A stretch of 64,000 nt of DNA from Steromphala cineraria (lineage: Eukaryota; Mollusca; Gastropoda; Trochida; Trochidae), in contig OU744724.1 of NCBI GenBank assembly GCA_916613615.1, positions 28,072,171 to 28,136,170 on the forward strand, written 5' to 3'. The notes beneath the pieces were generated by a model. It was not told where the DNA came from and did not search any database. It worked only from the letters and a program-made list of their open reading frames with translations. The position numbers were made by a program, and so were the translations under genes. Shown piece by piece: positions 62,601-64,000 of the stretch (within the stretch, counting starts at the first letter, position 1; each line of letters starts with the position of its first letter).

Positions 62601-63644
62601 CAATATGTTAACCAAAATGATATATTTTATAACACACGGGGCAAAGCGCTCCCCCCGGCACGTTTTGCCCCATCAAGGGTAGCATTTGTTGTGAACATCA
62701 CAGAAAGTCATTAAAGCAAGTAATTACAAATTTCATTATTCAATGAATTAATGATACCAATTAATGTAACATGTGCACGAGAGTTCAATGTTCCGTTTTG
62801 TATTTTTATTGAATATTTGAATTTGAGACATATCCGTTCCATATAGTAAAATCGCGTTTTTTCGAATATTTGAAATTCTGCGTCCACAACCCAGGCAAAT
62901 GATTCCAGCGTTGGTCACAAAGCTTCATTACGGTTACTTTCATTCGTTGGTAATGACAAATTACTCCATTTGTCCACAGGTTTGGAGAAATAACGCGTGG
63001 TCACTTTGCCCCGGGGGCGCGCTTTGCCCTGGTCTCCCCTAAGCATGCAATTAGGAGCGCTGTTTGAAAGTTATAATTTAGAATCTGTTCCAGGCCAATG
63101 AATGCCGTTTACCTGTGCGGTACAGCATTTTGTTGACAAAACATAAACTAGTGAAAGATATGTGATTGGTTTAAAAGATTAATATCCTTTTGAAAATATC
63201 ACCGCAAAGAAATAGGCAAACTGGTAACAGGTAACATAAAAGAGCCGAGAAATATTGCAATCTTGAAAAAGAGGTTACTGGGTTAGAAATGTTTTGAGAA
63301 TCTCAGGTGTGAAGTTAATATACTCCTTATTGAAATATAAGCAACACCAATATATTTCAGGAATAATGTTTATCATATACGTATCCATACATTGGGAACA
63401 TAATGTAGGCAGAGAAAACTTTAAATAACTCTTATTCAGATAATCGATGACATTGGATGGACACAACCATCCTTAAAACATGTCAAATAAACAAAATGCT
63501 TTTGTTACAAATTTCACATGTTGCCCGTTTTTTTTATGAGGAATATATAATTAACATGCATGTTTGTGAGTTTTGGTGTTGTTTGCATGTTTATATCATT
63601 ATCCAAAGGTTGGTCCATCCGAGGTAGGATCGCCTTCACATGTA
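38619..63644 (+). CDS. Classical calpain, cysteine protease (3' end outside window)
   Basis: Exons: 38619-38840, 54778-54847, 55159-55411, 56231-56399, 56881-56967, 57176-57270, 58649-58726, 59179-59345, 59892-60055, 60767-60978, 61346-61382; all phases match (518 codons). A short in-phase exon at 63609-63644 is tentative. The ATG has a strong context (CGCCACC before it). The N-terminus [10 protein letters not shown]...LFEDPEFP is typical. The CysPc core holds the triad Cys100 (DDCWLIAA), His258 (VGHAYSVT) and Asn284 (RNPWGN). From about residue 325 ([11 protein letters not shown]...EICNL) the C2-like domain III (CBSW) follows, ending [14 protein letters not shown]. The calcium-binding penta-EF-hand exons expected for a typical calpain would lie past the right edge. 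Calpains cut cytoskeletal and signalling proteins when calcium rises. Residue 98 is Asp where most calpains have Gly just before DCW. Intron 1 is about 16 kb and full of repeats; intron 9 has a donor-derived array. Confidence 0.93.
39678..40466. mobile_element. 789-bp TTAA-flanked non-autonomous element
   Basis: Perfect 13-bp inverted ends GGAGGTTGGATAC with TTAA at 39674-39677 and 40467-40470. There is no coding frame. Bases from about 40190 to 40400 resemble the interior of the element at 32757-33390. It lies in calpain intron 1. Confidence 0.7.
41282..41380. repeat. SINE-like dispersed repeat fragment
   Basis: (AAT)n followed by GGGCATTTATAAAGCGCTAT and GCTCAAAGCGCATTG is a pattern common to dispersed short repeats of many invertebrates. 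There is no internal promoter that I can point to. Confidence 0.35.
42540..42720. repeat. Dispersed repeat shared with 28480-28640
   Basis: Both copies hold ACCCATATGGTTGAAAATAA, GTGACATATTTTCAA and GTGCACATATCA, followed by a TGACGTCA-type motif. The start TTTTGGATGATAAAATAT is related to the ends of the foldback elements at 11846 and 34957. Confidence 0.5.
43535..45863. mobile_element. Putative 2.3-kb element with short inverted ends
   Basis: GAGTCATTCTCAAAAGATGC at 43535 is matched in reverse by GCAACTTTTGAGAATGACTC ending at 45863. Inside, motifs of the form GTTACAGGAAAGAC recur at least four times (44281, 44302, 45118, 45475). There are no convincing long frames. Boundaries and target duplication are not settled. 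It lies in calpain intron 1. Confidence 0.45.
46061..46282. repeat. 25-bp minisatellite, nine copies
   Basis: The unit TGTTAACGAATATCAAAAGC plus GTAAA repeats with an exact 25-bp period from 46061 to 46261, with one or two base changes per copy. It is in calpain intron 1. Confidence 0.9.
47560..47733. mobile_element. Short repeat with CAGTGTATAAAATAG ends, copy 2
   Basis: Second copy of the family at 28297, with inverted ends CAGTGTATAAAATAG and CTATATTTTAAACACTG. It is in calpain intron 1. Confidence 0.5.
47999..48030. repeat. Perfect short hairpin
   Basis: AAGGATTCAGCC-ATAA-GGCTGAATCCTT is a 12-bp stem with a 4-base loop, in calpain intron 1, like the hairpin at 3269-3294 in size. Confidence 0.6.
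49422..50823 (+). mobile_element. 1402-bp TTAA-flanked element, copy B
   Basis: Same length as copies A and C and, by eye, the same sequence throughout, including the same 60-residue open frame (49527-49709). It is flanked by TTAA at 49418-49421 and 50824-50827; the second TTAA is shared with copy C. It lies in calpain intron 1. Confidence 0.8.
50828..52229 (+). mobile_element. 1402-bp TTAA-flanked element, copy C
   Basis: A head-to-tail neighbour of copy B with only one TTAA between them; the right-hand TTAA is 52230-52233. It has the same length as the other copies and apparently the same sequence. The lack of visible divergence points to very recent insertion or duplication. Confidence 0.8.
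52671..53860. repeat. Element with ATACCCCCGC inverted ends, second copy type
   Basis: ATACCCCCGC at 52671 and GCGGGGGTAT at 53828-53837 frame a (GTCC)n tract and four or more units of about 156 bp with TTTGTCCGGAGCATATCTCC. It has the same layout as 7147-8340, reversed, with different unit sequence. It is in calpain intron 1. Confidence 0.6.
53861..54777. other. End of calpain intron 1, unassigned
   Basis: AT-rich with no coding signal; it runs to the acceptor TTTGCAG before exon 2. Confidence 0.45.
56452..56631. mobile_element. Possible hAT-like MITE (about 180 bp)
   Basis: The left end CAATGGTGGATCTAG and the inverse of the right end ATCCGCCCCTG are imperfect inverted repeats of the kind seen in hAT MITEs, and AGGTC occurs on both flanks. 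It fills part of calpain intron 4. Confidence 0.35.
57271..58648. other. Calpain intron 6, unassigned
   Basis: The donor GTTCGT is weaker than the others in this gene, but the phase match to exon 7 is exact. No repeat or exon was recognised inside. Confidence 0.45.
58799..59127. mobile_element. TTAA-flanked MITE of about 330 bp, copy 3
   Basis: Ends AGGGACAGAAGCACGTTTT and AACGTGCTACTGCCCCT with TTAA on both sides. It fills 329 of the 452 bases of calpain intron 7, leaving short original flanks at the donor and at the acceptor of exon 8. Confidence 0.75.
60044..60640 (+). repeat. Tandem array built from calpain exon 9 end plus its splice donor
   Basis: Exon 9 ends in GGCTACATCATCTACCCG followed by the donor GTAAGATATCGTC. 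This junction is repeated down intron 9: GTAAGATAT occurs 12 times from 60056 to about 60600, mostly after CTACCCG or CTACCTG, in units of about 40-48 bp. A larger unit of about 194 bp (AGGCTAAACAACTTCTTCC at 60191 and again at 60385) shows a second round of duplication. Confidence 0.85.
61733..63039. mobile_element. Non-autonomous relative of the pogo-like transposon (1.3 kb)
   Basis: Terminal inverted repeats GGGGAGACCAGGGCAAAGCG and its inverse at 63017-63039 are near perfect over about 26 bp, with TA on both sides. Subterminal motifs GGGGCAAAGTGCCC and GGGGCAAAGCGC (61942-61978 and 62637-62675) parallel the GGGGTAAAACGCCC motifs of the 19024-23451 transposon, but with a different core. 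No transposase reading frame was seen. It lies in the calpain intron after exon 11. Confidence 0.8.
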
Positions 63645-64000
63645 GTGAGTACCCATGTTGTGCCTTTTTTGTTTATTCTTTTCCTTAACACTTTGCATGA
63701 CTCATAGATTTTAAAGTTCTATGTATTAATACCTTTCCTGTCTTGCTGCTTTTAACATTTTTGTAAACTGAATAAACCTAATCTTCAACTGACATAGTTA
63801 CTATGGTTTAATCATATTTTTAGATAAAAAATCACGTGGATAAAATATCGCTCCAATACCAAGTTTGCGCTAGTGCTGTTAAATTAAGATGAGGAATCAG
63901 AAAATCTAACGTTAATCAAAGAGTTTTAATTTTCACACTTTGAATGATTATTTTTATTTTTTTTATGCTCTCCATGTTCGGTTCATAACATTTTAGTATT

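Noticed and set aside
63275..63466. 63-codon minus-strand frame
   Set aside because: AT-rich intronic sequence of the calpain gene without similarity or splice context.

Overview
The window is AT-rich eukaryotic DNA with split genes, long introns and very dense interspersed repeats. Gene types (a macro-TIR protein, an NPC2-like secreted protein, a classical calpain) and the many tandem (GGAC)n and TGACCTTGACC repeats suggest a marine invertebrate, most likely a bivalve mollusc. That assignment is inference; no species is claimed.

Three host genes can be assembled exon by exon with GT/AG borders and matching phases. (1) Minus strand, 12472 down to 1337 and beyond the left edge: a macro domain joined to a TIR domain (six coding exons, about 332 residues seen). 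(2) Minus strand, 29706 to 25815: a complete four-exon NPC2/ML-domain lipid-binding protein of 155 residues. (3) Plus strand, 38619 to the right edge: a classical calpain, N-terminus plus protease core plus C2-like domain III (eleven firm exons, 518 codons, perhaps a twelfth), with a first intron of about 16 kb.

Most of the rest is mobile DNA. At 19024-23451 sits a complete but inactivated pogo/Tigger-like transposon whose protein carries, after the DDE domain, an OTU-type cysteine protease-like region and a PHD-like zinc finger. A short relative with the same terminal signature lies in a calpain intron (61733-63039). Several TTAA-flanked non-autonomous families occur: three 1402-bp copies (one alone, two in tandem sharing a single TTAA), two copies of about 410 bp, three of about 330 bp and one of 789 bp. 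Also seen are a 3.65-kb element with 165-bp inverted ends, a MULE-like and a Harbinger-like element, foldback elements with CRE-like motifs, a decayed LINE with a second LINE tail inside it, and several satellites.

The most unusual points are the macro-TIR gene, the transposase-OTU-PHD protein, the recent tandem 1402-bp pair, and the tandem arrays in two different genes whose unit is the 3' end of an exon with its splice donor (calpain exon 9, macro-TIR exon 1). No prokaryote-like operon, CRISPR array or confident RNA gene was seen.
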